64,000 nt of DNA from Pseudomonadota bacterium (GCA_023387815.1 JAEWHK010000052.1:62001-126000); one strand, 5' to 3'. Shown: positions 8,749 through 17,689, counted from the first letter of the stretch. Translations and numbers: made by a program. The notes: generated by a model from the sequence alone, not told the origin.

Positions 8749-10065
8749 ATGAATAGACAAGAAGCTGCGCCGTCAACCGGCGCTCATAAGGATCCGGTCG
8801 CGCCTGGCTGGATGTCAGGTCTGAAAGGACTCCCAGGCGCAATTACGCTCAAGTCCGTCAGTGCGGGGCTGGTCGCTGCGATCTTTGGTTGTTCCGGTCC
8901 TGCGTTGATTGTCATCGGCGCGGCGCAGGCGGGGCACCTGAGCAATGGCCAGACTGTGGCGTGGTTGCTCGCCATTTATCTGCTGGGCGGCATTATCAGT
9001 CTGTTCATGGGAATGCGTTACCACATGCCCATTACCGGAGCCTATTCAATCCCCGGTGCGGCGATTATGGCGGCGGCGTTTGCCACGTTTTCGTTCCAGG
9101 AAGCAGTTGGCGCTTTCATTATGGCGGGTGTGATTGTTTTGATTCTGGGTATGACGGGCGTGATAGGGCGGATCATGCGCTGGGTACCAATGCCAATCGT
9201 AATGGCAATGATTGCAGGTGCCATGATCCGCTTCGGTGTGGCTGCAGTTGATGCGGTCAGTGCCGCACCACTGATTGCCGGGCTCGCGGCGCTCGCGTTC
9301 TTTCTGACGGGAAGGCTCACCCAAAAAGTCCCTCCTGTTCTGGCAGCACTGATCGTCGGTCTGATAGCGACTCTGGTAACGGGGCAGTTTCAGACAGGAA
9401 CCAGTCATATCGCGTTTGTTATGCCAGAATTTACGGTGCCCGTATTTACTGTGGGGGCGTTTTTCGGAATTGCCGTGCCGCTGGCTGCGCTTGTCATCGG
9501 GGCGGAAAATGCCCAGGCAATTGGTGTGCTGATGGCTGAAGGTTACAAACCGCCTATCAACGCCATGACGGTTATCAGTGGAATTGGTGGCATTGTTGCA
9601 GGGATGATGGGCGGCCATAACGCCAATATCGCTGGCCCGATGACCGCGATTTGCTCGTCGGAACAGGCCGGAGAGGATAAGGATAAGCGCTATGGGGCGA
9701 CCGTTGTGAATGGCCTGCTGTTTGGTGGCTTTGGACTCATCGCCGGACTTGCTGTGCCATTTGTCATGGCGTTGCCCAAGCCTTTGATTGGTGTGGTCGC
9801 GGGACTGGCCATGATTGGCGTTCTGGTCAGCTCGCTGCAAGGCGCTTTCGGACCCAGACTGGGCAATCAGGTTGGCGCTTTTGTCGCCTTTGTAGTTGGC
9901 ATGAGTTCGCTGAACCTGCTGGGTATCAGTGCGCCATTCTGGGCATTGGTGTTTGGTGTGATCGCATCTGTACTTGCCGACAGACTGAGTCTTGGCAGTC
10001 GCAATGATGATGGAATCACATCTGAAAACTTGCAAAAAGTATCTGGAGAACGCGGCGCGGCCTGA
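8749..10065 (+). CDS. benE: Benzoate/H+ symporter family transporter (BenE)
   Basis: A 438-residue polytopic inner-membrane protein with about twelve hydrophobic segments, a soluble N-terminus of ~40 residues, and BenE-typical stretches such as FGCSGPALIVIGAAQ, YHMPITGAYSIPGAA, PMPIVMAMIAGAMIRFGV and GGHNANIAGPMTAICSSE. Family members import benzoate or related aromatic acids with protons. AGGAGA at 8738 precedes the ATG. Position after the ligase/crotonase genes makes it the likely uptake system for the operon's substrate; benzoate itself is not proven because no benzoate dioxygenase genes are present. Confidence 0.9.
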   Translation: MNRQEAAPSTGAHKDPVAPGWMSGLKGLPGAITLKSVSAGLVAAIFGCSGPALIVIGAAQAGHLSNGQTVAWLLAIYLLGGIISLFMGMRYHMPITGAYSIPGAAIMAAAFATFSFQEAVGAFIMAGVIVLILGMTGVIGRIMRWVPMPIVMAMIAGAMIRFGVAAVDAVSAAPLIAGLAALAFFLTGRLTQKVPPVLAALIVGLIATLVTGQFQTGTSHIAFVMPEFTVPVFTVGAFFGIAVPLAALVIGAENAQAIGVLMAEGYKPPINAMTVISGIGGIVAGMMGGHNANIAGPMTAICSSEQAGEDKDKRYGATVVNGLLFGGFGLIAGLAVPFVMALPKPLIGVVAGLAMIGVLVSSLQGAFGPRLGNQVGAFVAFVVGMSSLNLLGISAPFWALVFGVIASVLADRLSLGSRNDDGITSENLQKVSGERGAA

Positions 10066-10189
10066 ACTTACGATAGGCAAATTGTTGATATAATTGAACA
10101 ATATTGCGATGTGGGCCGATAAAGCGGGAAGACAAAATGCGGCTCCATCGCCATCCGGCCATATGGTCGGATGCCTTTCTTTGGGTACT

Positions 10190-11059
10190 ATGTCAACGGC
10201 GATTAAAATATTCCAAGGAGCCTTTGGCCGCGTATCGTTGCTCGATATGAGCAAACCGCTGGTCATTCATGCCCATCATCACTGTCACGCGCTAATTAAA
10301 GTCAGCGGCGTAGACAGTTCATTCCTGGTCAAAGGCAAAAGCCAACCGTTGACAAAAGATAGTGTCGTCCTTATCAATGCCTGGGAGCCGCATGCCTACG
10401 AGCATACACCCAGTGGGGAAGGGCACTGTATCCTGATGGCGCTGTATCTGGAAACCTCCTGGTTGAGCCAGGTCCTGCGTTCTTTGACGGTCAGCGGACA
10501 CCCACAGTTCTTTCCTAAACCCTGTGCCACCTTGCCGCCGGGTGCAAGATTGCTGGCCAATGCGCTGGCAGCAGAAATGCTTGTGTCACAGGATATCGCA
10601 GCTGACATACTTGAAGGTAAAATTTTTGATCTGTTCATGGCTACGGCCGAACGTCATTCGTCGTTGCGGGACTCCTCGCACCTGTTTTCGAGTTTGCGCG
10701 CCAACACCATGGATCCCCGCATTCGGCGCGCTGTCGGAAAAATGCGCGAGAATCTTCGCTATGGTGATAATTTTGCTGATCTGGCAACGGAAAGTGGTCT
10801 GTCGCGCGCTCATTTTTTTGAATTGTTTCGCAGGAGCACGAATCTGACGCCGGCCGTGTATGCCAACGCGTTGCGAGTTGAAGCGGCCATTGCCGAGCTA
10901 TGTAAATCCAATACGCGGATCGGCGATATTTCCTACAACGTGGGTTTCTCTGCACCAGGCCATTTCACCCGTTTTTTCCGCCAGCATCTGGGTATTACGC
11001 CGGGTGAGTACAGACGGGTGGTGGATCTGGTGGATGATGATATTGATTTGCTGTTGTAA
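10190..11059 (+). CDS. AraC family transcriptional regulator
   Basis: About 289 residues from the ATG at 10190; the frame is open upstream to a TTG at 10094 with other ATGs at 10109 and 10163, none with a good ribosome site, so the start is uncertain. I chose 10190 because the cupin-like sensor domain starts soon after (FQGAFGRVSLLD, then HAHHHCHALIKV, a His-rich cupin strand). The C-terminal ~100 residues are two helix-turn-helix units: FADLATESGLSRAHFFELF and RIGDISYNVGFSAPGHFTRFF. It follows benE in the same direction and probably senses the aromatic substrate and activates the operon. Confidence 0.88.
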   Translation: MSTAIKIFQGAFGRVSLLDMSKPLVIHAHHHCHALIKVSGVDSSFLVKGKSQPLTKDSVVLINAWEPHAYEHTPSGEGHCILMALYLETSWLSQVLRSLTVSGHPQFFPKPCATLPPGARLLANALAAEMLVSQDIAADILEGKIFDLFMATAERHSSLRDSSHLFSSLRANTMDPRIRRAVGKMRENLRYGDNFADLATESGLSRAHFFELFRRSTNLTPAVYANALRVEAAIAELCKSNTRIGDISYNVGFSAPGHFTRFFRQHLGITPGEYRRVVDLVDDDIDLLL

Positions 11060-11118
11060 GGCAAGTTTCATCAGCTTGGCTCGCTCCGACATACCGCGAA
11101 ACGAGCCAGTGCCGAATT

Positions 11119-13371
11119 CTACAGTCTGGCCTGCAGGGTCAACATGACGTTTCTTGGGTCGCCGTAATAGTTGCTGATACCGGTCGCATCCACTTTGTGA
11201 TAATACGTCTTGTCAAAGATATTGTTCACGTTCAGCTGTAGGCGTAGATTCTTGTTGATCTGATAGCCTGCCATGGCATTGTAGACCGCATAGCCACCTT
11301 GTTCGGCGCGGACATTGCCGCTTTGCGCATAGGTTGCACTTTGCGCCCGCACACCCGCGCCCAGGGTCAGGCCATCCAGTGTGCCACCGTTAAATGTATA
11401 GCTTGTGAACAAGCGCAGCATATGTTTCGGGTCCAGGGTGCGCAGTGGCAATCCGACGTTGCTTTCATTGGAATCACGAATGTATTTGGTGCTCGTGTTG
11501 GTATAACCCCCCATCACCTGCCAGCCAGGCATGATTTCACCCGACATTTCCAGTTCCCAGCCCTGGCTGCGTGTTTTGCCGCCTGCGGCGTAGCAGTAGC
11601 TGCTGGTGTAGTAGGGCGTGCAAGGGAAGGGCGTGCTTACGTCCTCCATGGCTTTGCCAACGTTATTGATGCGGAACAGTGACAGGGCTGCGTTCAGACG
11701 ACCATCCATAAACTCGCCTTTGATGCCCAGCTCATAATCTTCGCCACGAACCGGCTTGAGAATGGTACCGCTGGCGTCGCGGTAATTTTGCGGTGTAAAA
11801 ATCTCGGTATAGCTGGCGTAAGCACTAAGGTTATCGTTCAGGTCCAGTACCAGCCCGGCATACGGCGTGAACTCGCGATTGATTTTATAGTCCTTGCTTG
11901 AATTATTTTTTGTTTTGTTTTCCCACCAGCTGAAGCGGCCACCGACAATGGCCGTGAGCGGATCAGCCAATGACATTCTTAGTGTGCCATAAAGGCCTTT
12001 TTGACGAATATAGGTAACAGTCTGTTCGCCGCTGGTATCTACATACGGCTCAGGTGGCTGACCGGCGTGGGGATCCCAGTCTCGAATGTCGACAATGGTT
12101 GGATACAGATTACCCATCCCTACGCTGCCCTTGCTGCGATTGTTGACCTGCTCGGCGCCCAATACCACTTCATGTCTGCGTCCAAATGCTTTAAAGGCCC
12201 CGTTGACGGTAAGGGAGAAGTTATCCTGCACCGTCTCATCACCATCATATTCTGCAGAGGTTACAGAGAAGAGATAAGGATTGGATTGATTTGGAACACG
12301 AGCGAAATAAGATTGCTTGAAGTCTTTCAGATGATTGATTGTGTGTGCCACAGACAATGTCGCTTTCCAGTCATCATTGAATCGATGTTCCAGACTGCCG
12401 AAGAACTGTTGATTCCATCGATTCCACTGATTCCAGTCTGAGCCCAGGTAGGTGCTGCGCGATAAGCCCAGATCCGAGCCGTCCAGACCGCGTGGCAAAT
12501 TACCCCAGGCTCCGGTGGCGTTCAGGTCGGTATGCTGGAAACTCGCTGTTAACAGCGTGTTCGGCGTCAGATCGGCCTGAACGACCCCATAAATTAGTTT
12601 GCGTTTTTCCTGACGTACGTCCTGAAAGAAATCACGATCGTCGCTTACCGCAATAAGTCGTCCACGAACCTTGCCGGAAGGAATCAATGCAGTTGAAATA
12701 TCCGCCTCCATTCGCCGACGGTTCCAGGATCCAAAGGTCAGTGCGGCTGATGCGCGAAGATCGCTCGTCGGCCGTTTGCGAACCAGATTGACCGTTGCGG
12801 ATGGATTGCCCGAGCCACGCAGCATACCGCCGGCACCACGAATGATCTCAACGCGATCAAGTACTGCCGTGTCCGGTTGCAAAAAGGAAGAGCCATTGTT
12901 TTGCATGGTAAGGCCGTCCAGCTGGATGGCGTCGATCTGATAACCGCGCGAATAGTAGTTCACCCTCTCGGTATCGACAAAATCGACAGTGACCCCAGGG
13001 GAGGCACGCATCACGTCCTGCAGATCCGGCAGAAACTGATCGTCCAGTGCCTTGCGCGTCAACACAGTGACCGGATGCGGTGTTTCGCGAAGCGTCTGCG
13101 TCGTTTTGAAAACGCCAACGCCCGATGCACCATATGACTGACTATCTTCCGTCTCAAGCCCCTCTGATTGCGCGGTGATGGCAGACAAGGTGGCGACGGA
13201 CGAAGGCGCGGATGACTGAGAAGACGCTGGTTGCGTTACTGGCGCAGCTGGGGTCTCAGTCCTGACGGCGTTCTGTGCACGCGCGGTTTGCGCTGCCGTA
13301 ACGGCGGATGCAGCAAATATGACATATGTGATTTGTCGGGACAGGGGTTTTTGTGGGAAGGGAAGTGACAT
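11119..13371 (-). CDS. TonB-dependent siderophore receptor
   Basis: About 750 residues. From the ATG at 13371 it starts MSLPFPQKPLSRQITYVIF, a signal peptide ending near ARAQNA; a TTG at 13389 is a possible alternative. The plug domain includes TLRETPHPVTVLTRKALDDQ, VEIIRGAGGMLRGSGNPSATVN and VRKRP; the rest is a 22-strand barrel ending in a typical terminal strand (RNVMLTLQARL). There is no N-terminal secretin/signalling domain, so it is not an FpvA-type transducer. It resembles FhuE/FoxA-type hydroxamate receptors, but ligand assignment is not possible from sequence alone. A Fur-box-like element lies upstream, and the divergent genes encode the usual inner-membrane partners. Confidence 0.92.
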   Translation of the reverse strand: MSLPFPQKPLSRQITYVIFAASAVTAAQTARAQNAVRTETPAAPVTQPASSQSSAPSSVATLSAITAQSEGLETEDSQSYGASGVGVFKTTQTLRETPHPVTVLTRKALDDQFLPDLQDVMRASPGVTVDFVDTERVNYYSRGYQIDAIQLDGLTMQNNGSSFLQPDTAVLDRVEIIRGAGGMLRGSGNPSATVNLVRKRPTSDLRASAALTFGSWNRRRMEADISTALIPSGKVRGRLIAVSDDRDFFQDVRQEKRKLIYGVVQADLTPNTLLTASFQHTDLNATGAWGNLPRGLDGSDLGLSRSTYLGSDWNQWNRWNQQFFGSLEHRFNDDWKATLSVAHTINHLKDFKQSYFARVPNQSNPYLFSVTSAEYDGDETVQDNFSLTVNGAFKAFGRRHEVVLGAEQVNNRSKGSVGMGNLYPTIVDIRDWDPHAGQPPEPYVDTSGEQTVTYIRQKGLYGTLRMSLADPLTAIVGGRFSWWENKTKNNSSKDYKINREFTPYAGLVLDLNDNLSAYASYTEIFTPQNYRDASGTILKPVRGEDYELGIKGEFMDGRLNAALSLFRINNVGKAMEDVSTPFPCTPYYTSSYCYAAGGKTRSQGWELEMSGEIMPGWQVMGGYTNTSTKYIRDSNESNVGLPLRTLDPKHMLRLFTSYTFNGGTLDGLTLGAGVRAQSATYAQSGNVRAEQGGYAVYNAMAGYQINKNLRLQLNVNNIFDKTYYHKVDATGISNYYGDPRNVMLTLQARL

Positions 13372-13503
13372 ACCAATGTTGAAATTCAAACTGAGAGGAA
13401 GAATTGAACGCTGTGGCGCTCATTGATATGAACACCGAACCGTTCAAACGGAAGTGAATCTTATGAAAAGAGGAATGAAGCTTATGATGTTAAACAATCA
13501 AAT

Positions 13504-13522
13504 AAAAATCATTATCATTCTA
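13504..13522. promoter_or_regulatory. Putative Fur box
   Basis: The segment AATCATTATCATT matches the core of the Fur consensus (repeats of GATAAT/ATTATC) in the 260-base gap between the divergent TonB receptor and DUF3649-PepSY-DUF3325 genes. Iron-repressed control of both directions is the simple reading. Recognised by eye only. Confidence 0.6.
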
Positions 13523-13650
13523 AATTAGTTTTCAACTTAATTAAAGAATATTTGAATTACTATCTGTGATCTCGAGAAATGTTCAGGCCTGGGTGTAGCG
13601 AATACGCACAAAATGTGCACGCATCACACCCGGGTATTGTTGTGAGAATC

Positions 13651-13965
13651 ATGATCATGAACTCCTCGCGTGCAATGGCACGCAAATTCTTTAGCAAGAC
13701 ACCGTTGGTATCGCGCATTATCGCTGCGATATTGGGTGGATATGCTCTGGCAGCACTTACCAGTATGGCAACATTGATATTACCCATGGCAAGGGAACAG
13801 GCTGTGCTTACAGGGATGCTGGCCAGTTTCGCAGTATATGCAGGCGCCGTCGTATGGGTGTTTGCAGTTCGCTCTGCCTCCCGGGCGTGGCTGGGACTGG
13901 CGATTGCGGCAATGCCACTTGCAATAGCGGCGTGGTGGGCCGTCAATAGTGGATCTGCATCATGA
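13651..13965 (+). CDS. DUF3649 family inner-membrane iron-uptake protein
   Basis: About 104 residues from the ATG at 13651 (an alternative ATG is at 13657; the frame also opens at 13579 but the extra N-terminus looks unrelated). Three hydrophobic segments follow a short basic N-terminus: IIAAILGGYALAALTSMATL, LTGMLASFAVYAGAVVWVF and LGLAIAAMPLAIAAWWAV. This matches DUF3649, a small membrane protein found next to PepSY and DUF3325 proteins in siderophore loci. Its stop overlaps the PepSY gene start by four bases. Role in ferric-siderophore reduction or release is inferred from the conserved context. Confidence 0.82.
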   Translation: MIMNSSRAMARKFFSKTPLVSRIIAAILGGYALAALTSMATLILPMAREQAVLTGMLASFAVYAGAVVWVFAVRSASRAWLGLAIAAMPLAIAAWWAVNSGSAS

Positions 13966-15692
13966 GCCCGCAGAGTCATAAACCGGTCAAGTCCGCTCCT
14001 AAAGCGCGTGGCATTCGGCAGACCATGTCTGATCTGCATATCTGGGCGGGCCTGCTGGCCGGCTGGCTTTTGTATGCCATGTTTTTAACGGGTACCGTTT
14101 CTTATTTCCGTGATGAAATATCACAGTGGATGCGTCCGGAACTCTCTGCGCAACACCATGTACCTGAAGCGACCGAGGTGACGCAGCGCATGGTCAGCAG
14201 CCTGGCCACGCTCGCGCCCGACAGTCCTCAATGGAATTTCACGCTGCCGGACGAACGTAATAATGTTGTGAGTGCCTTCTGGCGTAACCGGAAAGTTCCC
14301 GGGCGACGAGGATTTCAGAGTGCCACTTTCGATCCCGAGACAGGCCAGAAAGTGCCGGCACGCGAGACTCGCGGCGGCGATTTCTTCTTTCGTTTTCATT
14401 TTCAATTCCATTACATCCCCGTACTCTGGGGACGGATATTGGCAGGCGTGTGCGCCATGTTCATGCTGGTGGCTATTATCAGCGGTGTGATAACACACAA
14501 GAAAATCTTTATCGATTTCTTTACTTTTCGCTGGGGAAAAGGACAGCGCAGCTGGCTGGACGCGCACAATGCGCTGTCAGTGTTTGGGCTGCCATTTCAC
14601 TTGATGATTACCTATAGTGGGCTGGTCACCTTGATGCTGCTGTATATGCCTTGGGGTGGCAACGTGGCCTTCAATACGCCCGCTGATCGACAGGCCATGT
14701 TTGCCCAATTAAGCTCCTTCAATCCTCCAGGCAAGCCGGCAGGAGAACCCGCTCAGCTGGCGAGTGTTGCAGATATGGTGCGTCAGGCGCAGGAAAGATG
14801 GGGCAAGAGCAACGTTGGGCAGGTCAGTATTACCAATCCGGGCGACAAGCTGGCCCAGGTGATTGTGTCGCGTAATGAATTTGGTCGTGTTTCGACAAGC
14901 CCGCAGTATCTGGTGTTCAGCGGAACTGACGGCAAAATGATTCGGGCGGTGGACAAGGTTGGTGCTGCGGCAGAAACCCGAGGTGTGCTGTATGCGCTTC
15001 ATCTGGGGCGCTTTAGCGATTCTGTAGTTCGTTGGCTGTATTTTCTAGTGAGCCTGGCCGGCACCGCCATGGTGGGTACCGGACTTGTGCTGTGGACAGT
15101 GAAGAGAAGGGCAAAGCTGCCCGACCCTGCCAATCCGTACTTTGGTTTTCGTCTGGTAGAAAAGCTCAATATCGCTGCCATCGCCGGATTGTCCACTGCG
15201 ATGACTGCGTATCTGTGGGCGAACCGGTTGCTGCCTGTTGACCTGGCGGAGCGCAGTCAGAGGGAAGTGCAGATATTTTTCATTGCCTGGGGTGTGGCCT
15301 TATTGCACGCAATCATTCGACCATCCAAACGGGCCTGGATTGAACAACTCTGGGCTGCCGCTGTGCTGTTGGCACTCTTGCCGCTAGTGAGTGCAGCAAC
15401 GACATCGCGGCCGTTATGGCTGAGTCTGAGTCACGGCGATTGGGTATTTGCTGGTTTTGAACTGATGCTCTGGGTGTTCGCAGGATTGCATGCCGCACTT
15501 GCCATTCGTACGGCTCGCCATAAACCCCGGCAGCGTGCGCAGCGGACCGCTACCTCATCAGCGTCGAACAAAGCGTCAGCAACAACCCGTACGTCAACAC
15601 CGGCAGCGTCGACACCAGTAGCTTCGACAGCACGACCGGTCAGTACCGTTGACAGTTCGGGCGACGTTATCTTATCGCAGGGCAGGCAATGA
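13962..15692 (+). CDS. PepSY-associated TM helix family protein (putative siderophore-iron reductase)
   Basis: 576 residues. The N-terminal helix LHIWAGLLAGWLLYAMFLTG is the classic PepSY-TM start with conserved His; further membrane segments are near ILAGVCAMFMLVAIISGVITH, LPFHLMITYSGLVTLMLLY, WLYFLVSLAGTAMVGTGLVLW and in the last third. Periplasmic loops carry the PepSY-like parts. Related proteins reduce or release iron from ferrisiderophores at the inner membrane. The last ~50 residues are a Ser/Thr/Ala-rich low-complexity tail (for example STPAASTPVASTARP), probably cytoplasmic and disordered. Overlaps both neighbours by four bases (ATGA), so the three genes form one translationally coupled unit. 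Confidence 0.9.
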   Translation: MSPQSHKPVKSAPKARGIRQTMSDLHIWAGLLAGWLLYAMFLTGTVSYFRDEISQWMRPELSAQHHVPEATEVTQRMVSSLATLAPDSPQWNFTLPDERNNVVSAFWRNRKVPGRRGFQSATFDPETGQKVPARETRGGDFFFRFHFQFHYIPVLWGRILAGVCAMFMLVAIISGVITHKKIFIDFFTFRWGKGQRSWLDAHNALSVFGLPFHLMITYSGLVTLMLLYMPWGGNVAFNTPADRQAMFAQLSSFNPPGKPAGEPAQLASVADMVRQAQERWGKSNVGQVSITNPGDKLAQVIVSRNEFGRVSTSPQYLVFSGTDGKMIRAVDKVGAAAETRGVLYALHLGRFSDSVVRWLYFLVSLAGTAMVGTGLVLWTVKRRAKLPDPANPYFGFRLVEKLNIAAIAGLSTAMTAYLWANRLLPVDLAERSQREVQIFFIAWGVALLHAIIRPSKRAWIEQLWAAAVLLALLPLVSAATTSRPLWLSLSHGDWVFAGFELMLWVFAGLHAALAIRTARHKPRQRAQRTATSSASNKASATTRTSTPAASTPVASTARPVSTVDSSGDVILSQGRQ

Positions 15693-15970
15693 TCCACTTT
15701 GGCATTCTTATTATTGCTTTCTTCGGGTTTGGTCTGGTGGCTCTGTCCATGGATCGGCATCAGGAAGATGTGTTCAAGCGGGAGTTGCCGCAGACCACCA
15801 GCCGGGCATTGCGCTGGGGAGGGTGGCTCTTGCTCGTGGTGGGTCTGGCTGTCGCCGTCCACGGATATGGATGGGCACTGGGACTGGTTGCCTATAGCGG
15901 TCATACGAGTGCCGCGGCAGCCCTGGTGTTCCTGCTTTTGCTTGTTCGCGGCCGTTATGGCGAATCTTGA
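15689..15970 (+). CDS. DUF3325 family membrane protein
   Basis: 93 residues with three hydrophobic segments (FGILIIAFFGFGLVALSMD, ALRWGGWLLLVVGLAVAVHG, SAAAALVFLLLLV) and the RHQEDVFKRELP loop typical of DUF3325, a companion of PepSY siderophore-uptake proteins. Start codon overlaps the PepSY stop (ATGA). Last gene of the iron block. Confidence 0.85.
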   Translation: MIHFGILIIAFFGFGLVALSMDRHQEDVFKRELPQTTSRALRWGGWLLLVVGLAVAVHGYGWALGLVAYSGHTSAAAALVFLLLLVRGRYGES

Positions 15971-16301
15971 GGCAATCGCGGAGCAAGTTGTTCAGTTTCC
16001 GAGAGTTTAATCGTACAGAATGGTGTCTGTGGTTTTAATAAAATAATCGAATTTAGCCAATCAATGCTGTTAGTTAGCCGATTTTAGAAACACCCAGATA
16101 CGGGTAAATTGCGCAAGATTTGAACATGTCGAAAAAATCGCATTTTTTCGACATATCAGAAGAATATGTCGATGGCGTAAACATATTGTTTAGACGTGTC
16201 GAAAAAATCGAAAAAAATCGACACGTCAGGGGAATATGTTTAAAAAAGTCGATTTTTTCGACATATTTTTTCCCCGAATTGCAAGTCGATTGGTTCTTGA
16301 T
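15971..16301. other. Intergenic region between convergent DUF3325 and ycaQ genes
   Basis: A 331-base gap between the 3' ends of convergent genes. The first ~150 bases show nothing distinctive; 16126-16267 contains the palindrome array described separately. A reading frame running across the palindromes (from 16120) has no recognisable protein features and is most likely a by-product of the A/T-rich repeats. Confidence 0.5.
16126..16267. repeat. Array of four consecutive inverted repeats with a shared TGTCGAAAAAATCG core
   Basis: Four palindromes tile the segment. 1: ATGTCGAAAAAAT at 16126-16138 with its complement at 16142-16154. 2: AATATGT 16163-16169 and ACATATT 16181-16187. 3: GACGTGTCGA 16193-16202 and TCGACACGTC 16218-16227. 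4: AATATGTTTAAAAAA 16233-16247 and TTTTTTCGACATATT 16253-16267 (two mismatches). Their centres lie at about 16140, 16175, 16210 and 16250, i.e. 35, 35 and 40 bases apart. The core TGTCGAAAAAATCG occurs three times, twice forward (16127, 16198) and once reversed (ending 16263). Confidence 0.85.
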
Positions 16302-17549
16302 CTACGTCAATGACGCATCCACCTGCAAGGGAGCAAGTAGCGGGTGGATCATCGCCGCTGGTGTGACGGCAAGCGAAGACAAACGCAGCCATGAAGCCAG
16401 AAGTCGCAACTCATCTATTAAATGCTCTATTGTGTTTTGCGGGGCATCAGGTTCTATATGGGCACGCTGCACAATCAAAACATCTGACTGGCGATCAGCC
16501 TTCAGATCCACGCGTGCCACAATCGCACCGTTCAATAGAAACGGCAACACATAATAGCCATGCTCACGTTTGTGGGCAGGCGTATAGATCTCCAGCCGAT
16601 AGCGGAAGTCAAAAAGTCGCTCTGTACGTGGGCGATGCCAGATGAGCGGATCAAAAGGCGAAAGCAAAGTAGCGCCTTCTATCCGGCGACCAGCGCGCGC
16701 ATCTTTGTGTAAATAGGCCTGTTGGCGCCAGCCCCGTACGCGAACCGGCATCAGGGTTCCTTCCTCCGTCAGTTGTTGTATTGCTTGCGGCACGTCCGCA
16801 GCAGGAATGCGGTAATAATCTCGAAGATCATCTGCCGTCGCAATGCCCAGAGCTTTTGCGGAGCGGGCGATCAGCGCACGTTGCGCATCCTGTTCGCTCG
16901 GTGTTGGTGTTTGTAAAATCGCAGTTGGCATAACCCGTTCGGGTATGTCGTACACCCGTTCAAAGCTGCCTCTACGATTTGTAGCTGCAATTTGCCCTGA
17001 CCAGAAGAGCCATTCAATGGCATGCTTGACTTCGCTCCAATCCCACATCTCTTTGGCCGCCTTGGCTTTCTGATTGGTGTTGGTGCTCACTGCGGGGGCG
17101 GCTGACAGATCGGAGGCAGCCAACGGACCTTCTTTACGAATGCGATCTAATATCGCCTCGGCCTCTGTTCGTCGTTCCTTTGCGTAGGGCTGCAGTGGCC
17201 GCCAGATGCCTTCACCACGCAGTGCTCGTTCCATGCGCCAACGAAACAACGGTTGGCAATCCAGGGGAAGCAATGACGCTGCGTGTCCCCAATATTCAAA
17301 AAAGCGTTTTGACCTGGCAACGGCTTCTGTATCCAGCAGATTGCGTTCATAGGATCCAAGGCGAGAGAAGAGCGGCAGGTAGTGCGCACGCACCAGAACA
17401 TTCACACTGTCGATCTGTAATACGCCCATTTGTGCAATAGAGCGGCGCAGCTGCGCTCTGCCGATGTCGCCGCTACGGTTGAGGGCGTTAAAGCCCTGAG
17501 CGGTGAGCGCGATGCGGCGGGCTTCCGAAGCGGAGAGTTCTTGTTTCAA
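16302..17549 (-). CDS. ycaQ: Winged-helix DNA glycosylase YcaQ/AlkX (HTH_42 family)
   Basis: 415 residues matching E. coli YcaQ over its length: ARRIALTAQGFNAL at the N-terminus, MGVLQIDSVNVLVRAHYLPLFSRLG near 42-66 containing the Gln-x-Asp signature of the AlkX branch (AlkZ has Gln-x-Gln), FFEYWGHAASLLP, and LLSPFDPLIWHRPRTERLFDF near 300. Family members unhook DNA interstrand crosslinks and remove bulky N7-alkyl lesions. No operon partner: it is convergent with the iron block and runs away from the IclR gene. The upstream region carries the 16-base repeats at 17617-17680. Confidence 0.9.
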   Translation of the reverse strand: MKQELSASEARRIALTAQGFNALNRSGDIGRAQLRRSIAQMGVLQIDSVNVLVRAHYLPLFSRLGSYERNLLDTEAVARSKRFFEYWGHAASLLPLDCQPLFRWRMERALRGEGIWRPLQPYAKERRTEAEAILDRIRKEGPLAASDLSAAPAVSTNTNQKAKAAKEMWDWSEVKHAIEWLFWSGQIAATNRRGSFERVYDIPERVMPTAILQTPTPSEQDAQRALIARSAKALGIATADDLRDYYRIPAADVPQAIQQLTEEGTLMPVRVRGWRQQAYLHKDARAGRRIEGATLLSPFDPLIWHRPRTERLFDFRYRLEIYTPAHKREHGYYVLPFLLNGAIVARVDLKADRQSDVLIVQRAHIEPDAPQNTIEHLIDELRLLASWLRLSSLAVTPAAMIHPLLAPLQVDASLT

Positions 17550-17616
17550 GTGTCGATCCCGGTGCCGTGCTTATCCAGTACCAATAAGGTGGATAGGACA
17601 ACGCTGATGGTGGATT

Positions 17617-17680
17617 ACTTTAATAAAGTACTACTTCAATGCCGAACGACTTTAATAAAGGGTTACTTTAACAATATTCT
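17617..17680. repeat. Four 16-base direct repeats upstream of ycaQ
   Basis: Units start at 17617, 17633, 17649 and 17665 with exact 16-base spacing: ACTTTAATAAAGTACT, ACTTCAATGCCGAACG, ACTTTAATAAAGGGTT, ACTTTAACAATATTCT. Units one and three contain the small palindrome CTTTAATAAAG. The array lies between the start of ycaQ (17549, leftward) and the end of the IclR gene (17690), i.e. in the ycaQ promoter region, so operator function is plausible. Confidence 0.7.
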
Positions 17681-17689
17681 CCGCTTATT

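Noticed and set aside
9046..10266. 406-codon open frame on the reverse strand over benE
   Set aside because: Extremely rich in His, Asn, Arg and Gln with no domain; a shadow of the hydrophobic benE coding sequence.
11077..11108. Short inverted repeat TGGCTCG/CGAGCCA between the AraC and TonB receptor genes
   Set aside because: Only seven paired bases with an 18-base loop and no T-run; too weak to call a terminator.
16120..16554. Rightward 144-codon frame crossing the palindrome array
   Set aside because: Encoded residues follow from the A/T-rich repeats and then run antisense to ycaQ; no ribosome site or domain.
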